From positions 3,233,160 to 3,297,159 of the forward strand of contig JAVLUZ010000150.1 of NCBI GenBank assembly GCA_036768485.1: a DNA stretch of 64,000 nt, read 5' to 3'. The DNA comes from Mermis nigrescens (Eukaryota > Nematoda > Enoplea > Mermithida > Mermithidae). Shown here in pieces: positions 35,701-45,110 of this stretch (the stretch's first letter is position 1; every line of letters begins with the position of its first letter). The notes under the pieces were generated by a model. It had not been told where the DNA came from and did not search any database. It saw only the letters and a program-made list of their open reading frames with translations. The translations under genes and the position numbers were made by a program.

Positions 35701-36013
35701 CTGAAAATTTTCTTACTCCAGGCATAATATAATTTTCGACATCCTTTAACAAAGCCTCAAATGTTTCCGGATTTTCTGGCGCTTCTTTTGGCAAACAATG
35801 CCTCAAATATCCCGGTTCGATGCTAGGTACTACTCTTCGCTTAGTAATATTTTCCAAATAATCCGCTATATAGTCTATCATCATTTTTCCCATACGTCTA
35901 AATTCGTCATAATCTGTCAGATCCATTCCCGATTTGTTTTTCGATCCTTCGCTTTTGTTCTTATGCATGTAGGGTGACAACAGATGCACCAATGAATCCA
36001 GTCCATATACCAT
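23784..36013 (-). CDS. tdc: Tyrosine decarboxylase (group II PLP decarboxylase), nine exons, 3' end missing
   Basis: Exons in transcript order are 36013-35717, 34771-34658, 31834-31712, 31505-31260, 29622-29428, 29361-29294, 25453-25383, 25317-25298 and 23882-23784. All borders are GT-AG with consistent phases and give ~411 residues. Family knowledge: these enzymes use pyridoxal phosphate to decarboxylate tyrosine (to tyramine, then octopamine) or DOPA/5-HTP. Visible landmarks are EPGYLR (N-terminal), [34 protein letters not shown], the cofactor-stacking His in YCSKEAHSS (~residue 225), HIDAAYAG (Asp ~304), NPNKW (Schiff-base Lys ~336), [17 protein letters not shown] and [20 protein letters not shown]. 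The [23 protein letters not shown] stretch favours tyrosine over DOPA decarboxylase. The start may be the ATG at 36013, or the one at 35926 closer to the family N-terminus. A TTTTGCTTCAG acceptor stands just upstream. The last ~80 residues were not found. Confidence 0.9.
25298..25317 (-). CDS. tdc: 20-nt microexon of tyrosine decarboxylase
   Basis: Reading the minus strand, TTTGTTTAAG is followed by ATAAGGCCATTGACTATAGA and then GTAAGTTATT. With the G left over from exon 25453-25383 it encodes DKAIDYR. This fills exactly the gap between LQHGWM and [10 protein letters not shown] and restores frame. The conserved DYRHW motif is split over this exon and the next. Confidence 0.85.
25712..25889 (+). 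mobile_element. TATAGTCTGTTTCACA MITE, left end decayed
   Basis: AAGTTTGGGCATAAATTTTA, GAACTATGTCCGACAATTAG, GCCGACAGATTGCGATTACA and the right end ACTTATGTGAAACAGACTAT identify the family. The outermost left bases no longer match. Confidence 0.7.
26180..26630 (+). mobile_element. CATAGGTGGGC-variant repeat split by a MITE
   Basis: A left part (CATATATGGGCAGCAGTCGA, ATTCTGGGGGTCTGGATGG) and a right part (CAATTCTGGGGAGAAGCGAG to CCCACGCCCATGTGTGG) flank the complete 261-bp MITE at 26237-26497. This shows the MITE jumped into an existing copy. Confidence 0.65.
26237..26497 (+). mobile_element. TATAGTCTGTTCCATTCCAA MITE, copy 1
   Basis: Inverted ends: TATAGTTTGTTCCATTCCAA on the left, TATAGTCTGTTCCATTCTAT when the right end is read inward. 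Interior: GGTTTAGGTTGTTGTAGCAG, TTTGTTAAATTCACCACATA, CAACCAGCTGATACGAGG. The same order occurs at 45993-46251 and 47656-47916. Confidence 0.8.
27448..27679 (+). mobile_element. CATAGGTGGGC hAT-like MITE, complete
   Basis: Starts CATAGGTGGGCAGCATCGAA, ends CCACGCCCACGTGTG. The flanks GTCATAAG (27440-27447) and GTCAGAAG (27680-27687) agree at 7 of 8. Interior TTTCTCATCGAGCACTATCC is shared with all full copies. Confidence 0.8.
28432..28695 (+). CDS. Small single-pass membrane protein, nested gene
   Basis: An 87-residue frame from ATG to TAA. The ATG directly follows AATTTTTTCAG, a strong 3' splice site. In a nematode this is the expected form of a trans-splice acceptor; otherwise it could be a terminal exon beginning in frame. 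The N-terminal half is polar with a basic, possibly helical segment ([20 protein letters not shown], residues ~32-51). Then come one hydrophobic segment ([20 protein letters not shown], ~53-72) and a short tail ending WDTRDENGL. There is no signal peptide at the extreme N-terminus, so a tail-anchored or signal-anchor topology is likely. It lies wholly inside the 3.84-kb intron of the decarboxylase, on the other strand. I do not recognise the family. Confidence 0.55.
   Translation: MNTISKDYGAGGEELHQDLTTPGFQAENATIRKMKRQLSNLCADVERKASSRLLWALVLALVELVLFILWGYLFKSWIWDTRDENGL
29667..29965 (+). repeat. Debris of CATGGGCGGC/CATACGTGG repeats
   Basis: ATACATGGGCGGCACCCATT, CACACATGGGCATGGGGGGT, ACCATACGTGGACAGGAAGA and CCCCACGTCCGTGTATG are rearranged ends of the CATAGGTGGGC family in the decarboxylase intron just upstream of the exon at 29622. 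No complete unit can be drawn. Confidence 0.45.
30080..30328 (+). mobile_element. CATAGGTGGGC hAT-like MITE, complete, exact TSD
   Basis: Starts CATAGGTGGGCGGCACCAAA, ends TCACGCCCAGGTGTG. Flanked by exact GTCAGAAC at 30072-30079 and 30329-30336. Interior AAAAATGGCCTTAAATATGG and CTCATCGAGCACTGCATCAA. The exact duplication suggests a recent insertion into the decarboxylase intron. Confidence 0.85.
30958..31117 (+). mobile_element. TATAGTCTGTTTCACA MITE
   Basis: Left end TATAGTCTGTTTCACATAAA, right end CTTGTGTGAAAGAGACTATA. It lies in the decarboxylase intron, 142 bases beyond the donor of the exon 31505-31260. The middle is shortened relative to other copies. Confidence 0.75.
33035..33180 (+). 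repeat. CATAGGTGGGC-variant repeat fragment
   Basis: CATACATGGAGAGCAACCAA and ATTCTGCGGATCTGATCTGG to CCCACACTCATGTGTGG match the variant with AACCAAATTCTGG (15.67, 26.2 and 37.3 kb). Intronic in the decarboxylase. Confidence 0.5.
33681..34175. mobile_element. Two CATAGGTGGGC MITEs in opposite orientation, back to back
   Basis: A forward copy (CTGGGCAGCACCGAAATTAT to CTGCGGCCACGTGTGG, about 33691-33921) is joined to a reverse copy (GAGGTTTGGGGGTATGCACC to GCTGCCCACGTATG, about 33919-34163). Together they form a ~470-bp inverted repeat. GGCGGGGACT stands on both outer sides (33681-33690 and 34166-34175), as if the pair had moved as one unit. Confidence 0.6.
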
Positions 36014-36122
36014 TGAGCTGAAGCAAAATAAATTTATAATTGTAGAGTACGTACCGCCGCGTCGATCTTTTGTTTCGTATAATATAATAATATAATATAA
36101 TATAATATATATTATTACATAT

Positions 36123-36290
36123 CATACTGTTTCGCACAAGTTCGGTCATAAATTTTAAAACTGTCTCCGACAATAAGCTGACAGATTGCGATTATAGCAT
36201 TGATTCAATATATAACTATCGTAACCTTCGGCTTACTGTCGATGAAAATTTTTAAAATTTATGCACGAAGTTATGTGAAACAGACTATAA
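36123..36290 (+). mobile_element. TATAGTCTGTTTCACA MITE
   Basis: Left end CATACTGTTTCGCACAAGTT, right end AGTTATGTGAAACAGACTAT. Interior AAACTGTCTCCGACAATAAG and CTGACAGATTGCGATTATAG. A (TATAA)n run (36078-36112) precedes it, about 110 bases upstream of the decarboxylase first exon. Confidence 0.75.
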
Positions 36291-36808
36291 TGCCTTTTCG
36301 GCTTTCAATTCTTCAATTTTCTTTTTCTAATTTAATTTAGAAAATGATGCGATTTAATATGATTTAAGTCAATAACTTATCTCTTTACTTATCATTATTT
36401 ATTAAATTTATGAACTCAAACACAGTGATAAAGAAACCCATGCAAGTACTAATCGATTAGTTTCGCATGTTTAGGCTTATCTTGTCAGTAATATAATTCC
36501 TCAAATCAAAATGCTTCATAAAGTCTAGCGTCATCCGGACCTTATTTTACTGCATCTTAGCAGCTCCAATCACACATGGGCATGAGGGTATGGCTGGACT
36601 GCGGAATCCGAAAGAAACCCCCCAACAAATTCGACAGACCCAAAAATAAATTTCCAAAGATTTTTTTGTTTTTCGTCGTGATTTATCAAGTCAGAATTGT
36701 TTTTAGCCTCTAAACATAAATTTTTCGATACACGCTTTTTGACTTTTGATAATTTTAGGCGCCCCAGAATTTGATCGCTGCCCATTTTACGTGTGGTCGA
36801 GTTCATAC
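36291..36808. other. No gene seen; repeat debris at right
   Basis: AT-rich up to 36560. Then a reverse CATAGGTGGGC-variant copy (TCACACATGGGCATGAGGGT, AGAATTTGATCGCTGCCCAT) runs to about 36790, containing CCCCCCAACAAATTCGACAG. No coding frame is supported. It may hold the promoter of the decarboxylase, but I see no core element I would defend. Confidence 0.4.
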
Positions 36809-36816
36809 ATGGGCAG

Positions 36817-37310
36817 CAGTGGCGGATCCAGAATTTTCTGACGGGGGGGGGGGGGGCGGAACCCAAAATTTTCCTAAAAGTGTCAAACATTGTCCAAAAA
36901 ATCGTATATTATGCTCAAAGTAACGGTTTTTGTTGTCTTCTAATCGACAAAATTATTTCGGATGCAAAAAAAGTACAAAAATTTCAAAATTTTCCAAAGT
37001 TTTCCATAAAAAACTCGCAAAATTAATGCAGAAATCGACAATCCAATCCATGAAATCGATAAGTCACTGTAGGGGCTAAAAAATCTTTGTTCTGTAGAAA
37101 AACTACTCTTCTGACGTAAATAAAAATTTTTTAGAGCGCCATGAGAGTCAGTAAATGTCATTAATGAATACTGTCGCCGGAAAAATTTTAAAGATTATGA
37201 TAAAAATGGCTAAAATTATCAAAAAATACACATCTATTCTTCATTGCGCCCAAATATTTTTTGACGACAGGGTGCGGCCGATCCCCTGCTACCCTATAAA
37301 TCCGCCAGTG
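36817..37310 (+). mobile_element. CAGTGGCGGATCC hAT-like element, copy 2
   Basis: Starts CAGTGGCGGATCCAGAATTT. The right end read inward starts CACTGGCGGATTTATAGG. Flanked by ATGGGCAG (36809-36816) and ATGGGGAG (37311-37318), 7 of 8. Joining the flanks restores CATGGGCAGCAACCAAATTC, a known start of the CATAGGTGGGC variant, so it inserted into that repeat. 494 bp, longer than copies 1 and 3, and includes a poly-G run. Confidence 0.75.
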
Positions 37311-37760
37311 ATGGGGAGCAACCAAATTCTGGGAAGTCCGATGGGACAAAATTGCTAAAAACAGCACCAAAAATTCAATTCTGAAGGTCTATCGATTTCG
37401 CCGGATTTTGGGGGTCCAGCCAGACCATCCAGAAGCCCCCACGCCCATGTGTGGTCGAGAACTCCCAACCAGACATGCACGAGGGGTATTCCGGGAGTTC
37501 AGACCCCCAGAATGAAAAAATGGGAAATTTCCTAGAGTAAATGAGGAAAAATGAAGGCAAAAAATTAATTAAAATTAAAAATTGTCTTCAAAGTTATTTA
37601 AATTTGTCGGAAAATGTGTTGCAACGTAATTTTAATGCTATTTTAGTGTTTATATCCCTTTTGGGGGTCATTTTGACCCAAAAAAGCTCAATTCTCGACC
37701 CCATTTCCCCAGATCGGCCATGTTTTGCATCTATGCTCTTAACTCCCCAACGCCCATGTG
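37311..37760 (+). repeat. CATAGGTGGGC-variant repeats
   Basis: GAGCAACCAAATTCTGGGAA to CCCACGCCCATGTGTGG (37316-37454) is the right part of the copy interrupted by the element at 36817. A second diverged unit with GGGGTATTCCGGGAGTTCAG, GACCCAAAAAAGCTCAATTC and CCAACGCCCATGTGTGG runs to about 37760. A similar CAAAAATTGAGCTTTTTTGG stretch is at 44403. Confidence 0.55.
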
Positions 37761-38790
37761 TGGTCCGACATTGCATTGCAAATTTTTCATAAACAAGAAA
37801 ATTTCGTCAATTGATCTTGATTTCAATAGCTAATAAACCGGTCAGTTTATGAATAATTGTGATGAAACTCTTTACATTCAACATAAATTTCTGGACAGCA
37901 ATGTGACCTACAAACATGTGTCTTTTAAAGGAATATTTCTGAACAACCTTCGATACAAGATACGAGAGTTCAATATTAAAAAGTATATAATTTATAATAA
38001 ATTTTAGTAATTTCTGGCTTAGTACTTTGACTCAATACAAAATAAATTCCGTTTTCAACTTCTGTTTTATCACAGCTGACCAATAAAGCGCTATGGAAAA
38101 GATGACTGAATAAAATTATTTTCTTGGATAACATACACATTTACATAATAGGTGGTAGGTTCCTAAATAACACTCAAATGTCCTACAAGGACTATGCGCA
38201 TGATGTGTTTGAATATGCTAGCGTCATACAAGCTTTTCTACCCTCGACAAAAAAGAAAATAATTCAAAAAAGATAAATACGAAAAATTGATTAGCGTATT
38301 TACCATGATCGTTCTTGTATCTTCAATCTCAGCACGATAATCGGTCGACCTTTCGTCGTTCTGATCCATCAAAAATTCCTCGGAAATAATTCAAGTTCAA
38401 ACTAGAAGAGTCAAGCGCAACAAAAGAGTGCGTTCCATCTTATCATCGATGCAATCAGACTCCCATCCTCTTGACAGTAATATGAATACATGCCTGGAAT
38501 TGACATTCGCTTTAATTATTTGTCAAAAAAAATTACGACGTTATGTACCTACTCACGTAAACGAAAGATTGCAAAGACGTTCTTTCTAATTGAGTTTAAG
38601 AAAGACACTTATGAATATTTTCGGAAATAATCGTCTAAATATTCCCAGCAAAATGCAAACAAGTGCTCTGCATTTCGCCTCAGATTATTAAAAAAATTTA
38701 TACAATTGAAGGAATTATTTAGGAGAGCAGCGAGCGTGTCAGTCGGGTCGTATGCACAACCGCCGCATGATGAAGAACCGCCGCAAATGT
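37761..38790. other. No gene seen
   Basis: AT-rich with no splice-bounded open frame, RNA gene or transposon end that I can identify. Confidence 0.45.
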
Positions 38791-38793
38791 ATA

Positions 38794-38860
38794 GTTACAT
38801 AAGTTTGGGTATACATTTTAAGAATTTTTCGAAAGTAAGCCGACGGATTACGATAACTAG
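38794..38860 (+). mobile_element. TATAGTCTGTTTCACA MITE, interior fragment
   Basis: TAAGTTTGGGTATACATTTT, AAGAATTTTTCGAAAGTAAG and CCGACGGATTACGATAA match the family. It is cut by the CTAGCAAG repeat that begins at 38859. Confidence 0.55.
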
Positions 38861-39247
38861 CAAGAAAAAATGCTCTGATGGAGCAAAAAAAGGTGAATAT
38901 ACTTGGATTTCTTTATTTTAAGGATGTAAAAGGAGTGACTTGGGAAAATTTCCCTATACGCGCAAAAGCCCTAAGAATGTGCTAAACAGTTAGACTTCCT
39001 CTAAACAACGATTTCAATTATACACTCTTATCTGAAACTTTGAACATTATTTAAAAAAGACACTTTTTTAGAGGCCGCAGAATATACTTCGATTTTTTGC
39101 GTTGCTTAGAGAAAATCTGATTTTTAGCAGATTTTGCGACTTTAGGTAGAATTTCTCTCGTCCCCTCCGTTTACATCCTTAATAATCCACAATTTCAAAG
39201 TATATTAATCTTTTTTGTTCCATCGGAGCATTTTTCCTTTGCTAGTA
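38859..39247 (+). mobile_element. CTAGCAAG..GCTCCGATGG inverted-repeat element, complete
   Basis: The left arm CTAGCAAGAAAAAATGCTCT and GATGGAGCAAAAAAAGG is mirrored by CCATCGGAGCATTTTTCC and TTTGCTAGTA. Further in, GGATGTAAAAGGAGTGACTT is mirrored by GTCCCCTCCGTTTACATCCT. The arms are ~170 bp, so the unit can fold almost completely. Half copies lie at 3045, 9331 and 21651, and an interrupted copy at 59096-59940. Confidence 0.75.
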
Positions 39248-41809
39248 CCCTACTTTTAATTAGCATAATTTGAGTACATCAGTCGGTAAACACATACAGT
39301 AACATGCCACAATAATGACAGCAGTCCAAGAAGGCGGAAAACTTAATATTGTTCTTAACATCAGCATTATTCCTTTTAAACAAGACAACCTTACATTATT
39401 TTAACATATCAAACTTTTTCAGCATTAACTTTGCGCAAAAATCAAGTGTAAGGAACACTAACGCTCAGATTTGGAAGTAAAATAAATTTGTAGTGTAAAG
39501 TACATTTCTTTGCTGCCAAATGAATAGTGCAAACTTTACACAACTACTTGATGCAGAGAAAACTAACAGTCGGATTCCCAATTCTGATTTTACGTAGAAC
39601 ATTTCGAAGAAAATTAAGCTTCCGCAAAGGCTCTAGAACTAAAGTTAATATGCAGTGTAAACTTTACACAACAACAAGAGTGTAAAGAAAATTCCAGTTG
39701 GATTCATGAATTCTGATATCACTCTGATATTACAATCAACATTTATGAAAAAATTAAGTCTCCACAATGGCCCGAGGACAAATAAATATCCGGTCGTAAA
39801 CTGCTTTGCACCACTGTTGAGTGCAAACAAACTGGCGTGTCACATTTGGTTTCTGATTCATTTTTTAAACTTGAGATTATATCCAGGCTCATGACCCAGA
39901 ACTTGGCAGAAAAAAATGACAGAAACACGTTTAGAGTCCCCCATTTTTTTTAACTTTACACCTCCCAAAAAGCTAAATATTGACGTAAACAAACGCTATT
40001 CGCTCGTAACGCGTAACGCTTAGAGTGTACTTTATTTTTATCCTATTCGAATTCGCCCGACTTCTGAAGAGAAAGTGGCAAATAAAAAAATGAACAAACA
40101 CGTATTTTCCATATCCACATTATCAAACTTTTAAAAATCTGAACCTAACGCCCCATTGAGTGTAAATGAATTCGGTACGGGCTAGTTTGTAGCCCTTTGA
40201 TTGTAGTACGTTTGTATGTGCCAGACTTATGTTCCGCAAAATATTTGATGCATGATTTACCAATCAAAATACGAAAAAAAACTGTTTTTTCGCCCATTTT
40301 ACACTTTCAAGTTCGAACTTTACACCCCATACTACTCCAATTTTATGTATTTTTTTGAACGCGGCTTCTTCGACGTGTAGCCGCCCAAAAGTAACTTTAT
40401 TTCTATTTTTATTCATCCCAACTCATAACCGAAAAAATTGGCAGAGAAATCTTGGACAAAAATCTGTTTTTTTACTCATCCACTAGAGTGTAAAATTAAA
40501 CCCCTGGTACTGTGTTGTATTGACATAATAGTTTGCTTTTCGGTAAGCACAAGATAGCCCTTGATCCGTAGTACCTGTCGAAAAAATTTGTAAGTCATAA
40601 TCGGAGTTGATGGCAGACAGTCGAAAACTCGACCAAAATGTCTCTTTTCACCCCAGATTTTCGCACTCTTTACACTCCCATTCGAGAACTAAAACAAAAT
40701 TCAAAAAATAAAAAGTAAAAAGTGTCGTCTGCAGAACCTAAATAGATGAATAAGTCAAATGAAATGTGGTTTTGCCAAAAAAGAATCAAAAAATGAAAAG
40801 TCGTATTCGAAGATTTGAACCCATTAGTCTTCTTTTAAATCCGCATGCGAGAACGGATGCGTCAGCCTCTGCACCAACTCAACATATCGCCGGATTTTAA
40901 TACTCAGTTAATCATTGAAAAATATTCATCATTCTACTGAAGTTTAAGAATAGTGCATTCATGATAATCAAAATAATTATTTATTAAGGACGAGTTAAAA
41001 ACCTCTGAAATAAGAATAATCTTATCAATCAATATGCAATACGGCGTTATCTATTGGCATTAGAAAATAGATATATAATTCGAAGTTCGCCTCTTCCTCA
41101 ACAAACAGTGGCTGTAGAAAAGTTTAAGGTCAGATTCGTTATTCTGACCTTACGGGCATTATTTTTTAAAACGACGCTCTGAGCGGAAAAAATTTTTCAG
41201 TGTAAAGTTTACACCTGCACCAATGACGCTGCCAATATCCAGTTGTAAAGAAATAAAATAAATTTTGACGTGCAGCGCTTAGGACGAGGCACATTTTAAA
41301 GATAATTACTACGTCCTGTCTACTAAGTGGAGAATATGGCAGGAAAAAATTGTTTTGTCTAGACTCTTTACAATAAACCGCCTCTAAATTTAAAAATATT
41401 ACTTCAAAAAAATTTTAAAAAACTCCCCTAGATTTTATAGCTGTCTACCTTTTGAAACCAATTAAGCTGCATAGAATGCAAAACTGGGTTAGATATGCTT
41501 CTGCACATGAAAACAGTAAAAAACCGTCTAATTTACACTCCTGTGCAACAAATAATCAGTGTAAAGAAATTTTAAGACCAGATTCCTAACCTACCTATCA
41601 GGGAAAGCATTTTTTTTAAATTGGCCCTCCGCAAATCATTTGAATTTTTTGGTGTTAACTTTACACTCACATTAGCTCGGTACTGAGTGTAAACAAAAAA
41701 GTTATTTAAGTTTTTTTATTATCTACCCTTTAAAAGAAACCGCACCTCTCAGATGTATGCTGTTATAGCTGTGAAGGGGGCATATATATTGGGGTACCCA
41801 AGTATATTA
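39248..41809 (+). repeat. Array of degenerate ~130-bp units (GTGTAAA...TTTACAC), copy 2
   Basis: GTGTAAA/GTGCAAAC and TTTACAC words recur at about 128-138 bp (e.g. 39526, 39655, 39793), each followed by GATTC(G/C)TAATTCTGAT and AAATTAAGCTTCCGCAA. The order of units matches 59.94-63.1 kb, with the same start (TAGCATAATTTGAGTA) and end (CTCTCAGATGTATGC, GTTATAGCTGTGAAGGGG, GGGTACCCAAGTATATTATA). There is no coding frame. The latter copy is interrupted by a hAT-like element. Confidence 0.75.
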
Positions 41810-42037
41810 TATAGTCGGTTTCATTTATCCAAAGGCTTTTTCAGTAAATGTTTTCGGAGGCTACAGTAACCCCTTCTTTCTTATTTGCAACTGATTCCTT
41901 CGTCTCACTAACAGTTACGTAGCAGAGAAGGGTTTTTTCAATAACATTTTTGCGACATAATTTATTCTTGTCCTCCAACAAATTCAATCAACTTACAGAT
42001 ATAAATCGCGCATTCAGCTAATCCTCCAGTTGACACT

Positions 42038-43085
42038 TTTTAAACTTTGCACATAGTTACATGTTTTTAAAATGCAAAGTTTAATAAAAATATTTATAGG
42101 GTAGTGTATATGAAAATATTTATACATGCATAAATATTTTAGTGCAATGGGCTGATTTAATGTCAAAAAAAAGTTTAAAAAATTCACTAAAAATTTTACT
42201 TTGCACATTTGTGTAAAGTGCAACAAATGTAAAAAAAATCCAATGAATTTCTGACGAATTGTTTACGACTCTATATTGCACCAAAAATTGCTGCTCGAAG
42301 TTTCAAATGTTAGGCAAACAAATTGACAACAAAATGAGTTTTTTCCGAGAATGATTGCGTAAACTGTTTTGATTGATCATTCAACTTTTCACAGAAATGG
42401 TATTTGCAATTTTTGCTTAAACTTTGCACGTAGGTTGGGGCATGCGTAGATGTAATCGCTATAAATATTTTTTCAGTGCCTCTCAGAAATTGACTGCAAT
42501 GGGCTGAATTTAATGTTACGAAAAAAATTCAAAAATTAACCAAAAATCTGATTTTACACGATTCGTGTAAAGTGCAACAAGCGGGTAAAAGTTATAATTC
42601 TACGAATTTATGAAAGACCATGTATGACTCTATGGTCGCATCAAAAATTGCTGCTTGGTACTCAAATGATACACAAACAAAATTAACATCAAAATGAATT
42701 TTTTCGAAAATATGGGGAAAATCGGTTCACTCGATGTTCAACTGCGTATAGAAGGGCATCACAATTTTTATTAAACTTTACATATGTTGGGGACGATGTG
42801 CGCACGTACGCACAGCAAATATTTTTAGTGCTTCTCAAAAGATTGATCTGACTGGGCACGATTACTGTGAAAACAAATGTTAAAAAATAGCCGAAAATTT
42901 TGACTTCTAGACTTTTGTGCAAAAGCACAAGATGCGTAAAAATTCTAATTTTAAATTTTCCTCATTCGACTACATATGGCCCCATGATCACACCAAATTT
43001 TACTGCTCTCGTCATCAGTGTAACGGTAGAAAACTGAGTTTATATCAAAAGTGTCAAGAGCCTTCGTAGAAAATAATTCCAAATT
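42038..43085 (+). repeat. Three ~355-bp tandem units inside MITE copy 4
   Basis: Units start with (T)TTAAACTTTGCACAT at about 42040, CTTAAACTTTGCACGTAGG at 42417 and TTAAACTTTACATATGTTGG at 42771. Each then has AAATATTT...TCAGTGC, TTGACTGCAATGGGCTGAAT, a GTGTAAAGTGCAACAA word and GCACCAAAAATTGCTGCTCG-like sequence. The third unit is shorter and diverged. Confidence 0.7.
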
Positions 43086-43285
43086 TTCAAACTTTGAATT
43101 ACTGTAGTCTCGATAGACGATTCGTTTTTACCAAAATGAACTGTCAGCCATGGATTCTTAGCTCGAAAAATTGATCTACATCAAATTTTCAGGAAACTTT
43201 TTTTTCAACTTATCATGACTTGGTCGACCCTCTCGGAAATCGTGTCTTAAACACAATAGACTAAAATGTTAAGAAACGCCGCGAA

Positions 43286-43360
43286 CTCCCTCATAGCTCA
43301 GTGGTAAAACGTCATAACTTTGCCGTGTCCAAACAACTGTGTTCGATTCCAACCGATAGC
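43286..43360 (+). pseudogene. tRNA-like sequence inside MITE, copy 4
   Basis: CTCCCTCATAGCTCAGTGGT and TAAAACG (A box), TGTTCGATTCC (B box) and a terminal T run. The anticodon region (ATAACTTTGCCGTGTCCAAA) has diverged from the other copies and does not form a clean stem. Confidence 0.55.
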
Positions 43361-43617
43361 TTTTTTGTTGGCGCACTTCACGTAGTATGTCCCAGTACTT
43401 ATTAAATGCCCAAATTAAATTTATGTAGGCGGATTAGTGCATTAAAAATGGAAGAATCCCATACTCGCCCTCCACTGAGCTGATCTGCCCAATTACAGTA
43501 ATTCGTCTTTTTTCGCTTACAGTAGCCCTTAAAAATTAGCTAAAAGCTCTCGAATAAATGAAACAGACTACAGGTACGTGCTAATGCGCTACCTATGATG
43601 TAGGTAGCGCTATCGCG

Positions 43618-43723
43618 CTAATGATTATATAAATCGAATCAATGCTATAATTGCAATCTGTCAGCTTATTGTCGGACATACTTTTTAAAATTTATGCCCA
43701 AACTAGTGCGAAACAGACTATAG
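43618..43723 (+). mobile_element. TATAGTCTGTTTCACA MITE, right half
   Basis: GATTATATAAATCGAATCAA, GCTATAATTGCAATCTGTCA, GCTTATTGTCGGACATACTT and the end AACTAGTGCGAAACAGACTA are the right half of the family. The GCGCTACCTATGATGTAGGT repeat end stands to its left. Confidence 0.65.
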
Positions 43724-43974
43724 TTCACAACCGCTGCCTAGTACAGGTCCGCCGCCATACTGAGTTTACAAGCGCTGCATAGTTCAAAATCGCTATAAAC
43801 GTTGTATACATACTAACGTCTTCTTTGGGGGAATGTTTGACCCCCAGAATGGCTACTGACCCATGGCTTTAACCCCTCAGGATTGTCGATTCTTCGTAAA
43901 ATTGCAAAAAGTGGGCATTTTTAGCACATTTTTGACTGATAAGTGTCAACTTTTCGTTGCTTGAATGTACAACC

Positions 43975-44143
43975 ATAGTCTGTTTCACATAACTTCGGTC
44001 ATGAATTTTAAAACTATCCCCGGCAATAAGCTGGCAGATTGCGATTATAGCATTGATCTGATATATAATTGTCGTAACCCTCGCCTTACTGTCGATGAAA
44101 ATTCTTAGAATTTATTCACGAAGTTATGTGAAACAGATTATAA
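43975..44143 (+). mobile_element. TATAGTCTGTTTCACA MITE, complete
   Basis: Left end CATAGTCTGTTTCACATAAC, right end GAAGTTATGTGAAACAGATT. Interior AACTATCCCCGGCAATAAGC and TTGTCGTAACCCTCGCCTTA. Confidence 0.75.
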
Positions 44144-44743
44144 TAGACAAAGACCCAAATTCTTGGGAGAAGGAAAATTCAACGGAATTTTCTGGGAATT
44201 ATGTAATTCAATGTAATTTTCTGGGGGGTTCAACGGTCCAATTTTCATCCCATGTATGCACACACACGAACCATTACATATTTAGAGCCCCTTTCATTTA
44301 ACTTTTGAGTTGTTGAAAGAAATTAAATGTTCCTACAAAAGTGGTTATGCATATATACATAATTCACAAATTCGTCCTAATTTTAAATACTAGGGAGGAG
44401 GGGTCAAAAATTGAGCTTTTTTGGGCCAAAATTACCCCAAAAATGGTAGCGCTAATCTCTAAAACTGTTATTTATGAATACTTGATTTTTTTCAGCCGTC
44501 ATAGGGCCCTGGGGAAAGGCGTAGGGGAAAATTTCGGTTTTTCGATTGTCCCATAATAAGTGTCTAAATTTTTGTACATTGTTGTTCGCTACCGTATACC
44601 CCTGTCCTTTGCCCGTTATTATACGCATTAAAAATAATGCTAGTGCAATGACATTCGGCTATGATAATCAAGCTGGTTATGATTTCTTTCAACTCTCACC
44701 GAGCCTTGGGGGCTGAAAAATAAAAAATTCTATTTTGGTCACT

Positions 44744-45110
44744 TATTGTGGGCCATCCGATATATCGGATCCCATTTATGATATTCGAAAGCTAAAGAAT
44801 GAAAACACTTGGCCCAATGCGGGTTTTTGCACTTTTCACAGACGTCAGAGGGCAACATTTAAAAAAGTTTCATAGCATAAGGATAGAAGAATGAATTTCC
44901 AAAAAGTCTTAAAGTCTATACTGAAAAGTAATGTATTTTTATGCTACAGTAAGACTGCCATCGTTTGCGATTTTTAAATTTTTAAAAAAATTCCATTTGT
45001 AGACGAAGAAAACTTATTTCAAATGCATATTTTTTGTCTAGACTGGACAAAAATTGGCAGATTAAGATCTATACAAAGTTGCATCCGATTCATCGGATGG
45101 CCCACAATAA
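44744..45110. mobile_element. Small TIR element, TTATTGTGGGCCATCCGAT ends
   Basis: The left end TTATTGTGGGCCATCCGATA continues TATCGGATCC. The right end read inward is TTATTGTGGGCCATCCGATG, continuing AATCGGATGC. The ~30-bp inverted ends each contain a smaller ATCCGAT..ATCGGAT palindrome. 367 bp, no coding frame. A target duplication is not clear. Confidence 0.6.

Larger units (their letters stand above)
41810..43571 (+). mobile_element. tRNA-bearing MITE, copy 4, enlarged by a tandem repeat
   Basis: Starts TATAGTCGGTTTCATTTATC, ends AATAAATGAAACAGACTACA. The flanking words TCAATCAACTTACAGATATA and AACACAATAGACTAAAATGT correspond to the other copies. Between them about 1.2 kb of extra sequence is present (42038-43240), mainly three ~355-bp tandem units. 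Confidence 0.7.

Noticed and set aside
9015..43360. Calling the four tRNA-like segments functional tRNA genes
   Set aside because: Acceptor and T stems pair poorly, the anticodon region varies between copies, and all lie at the same place inside a MITE.
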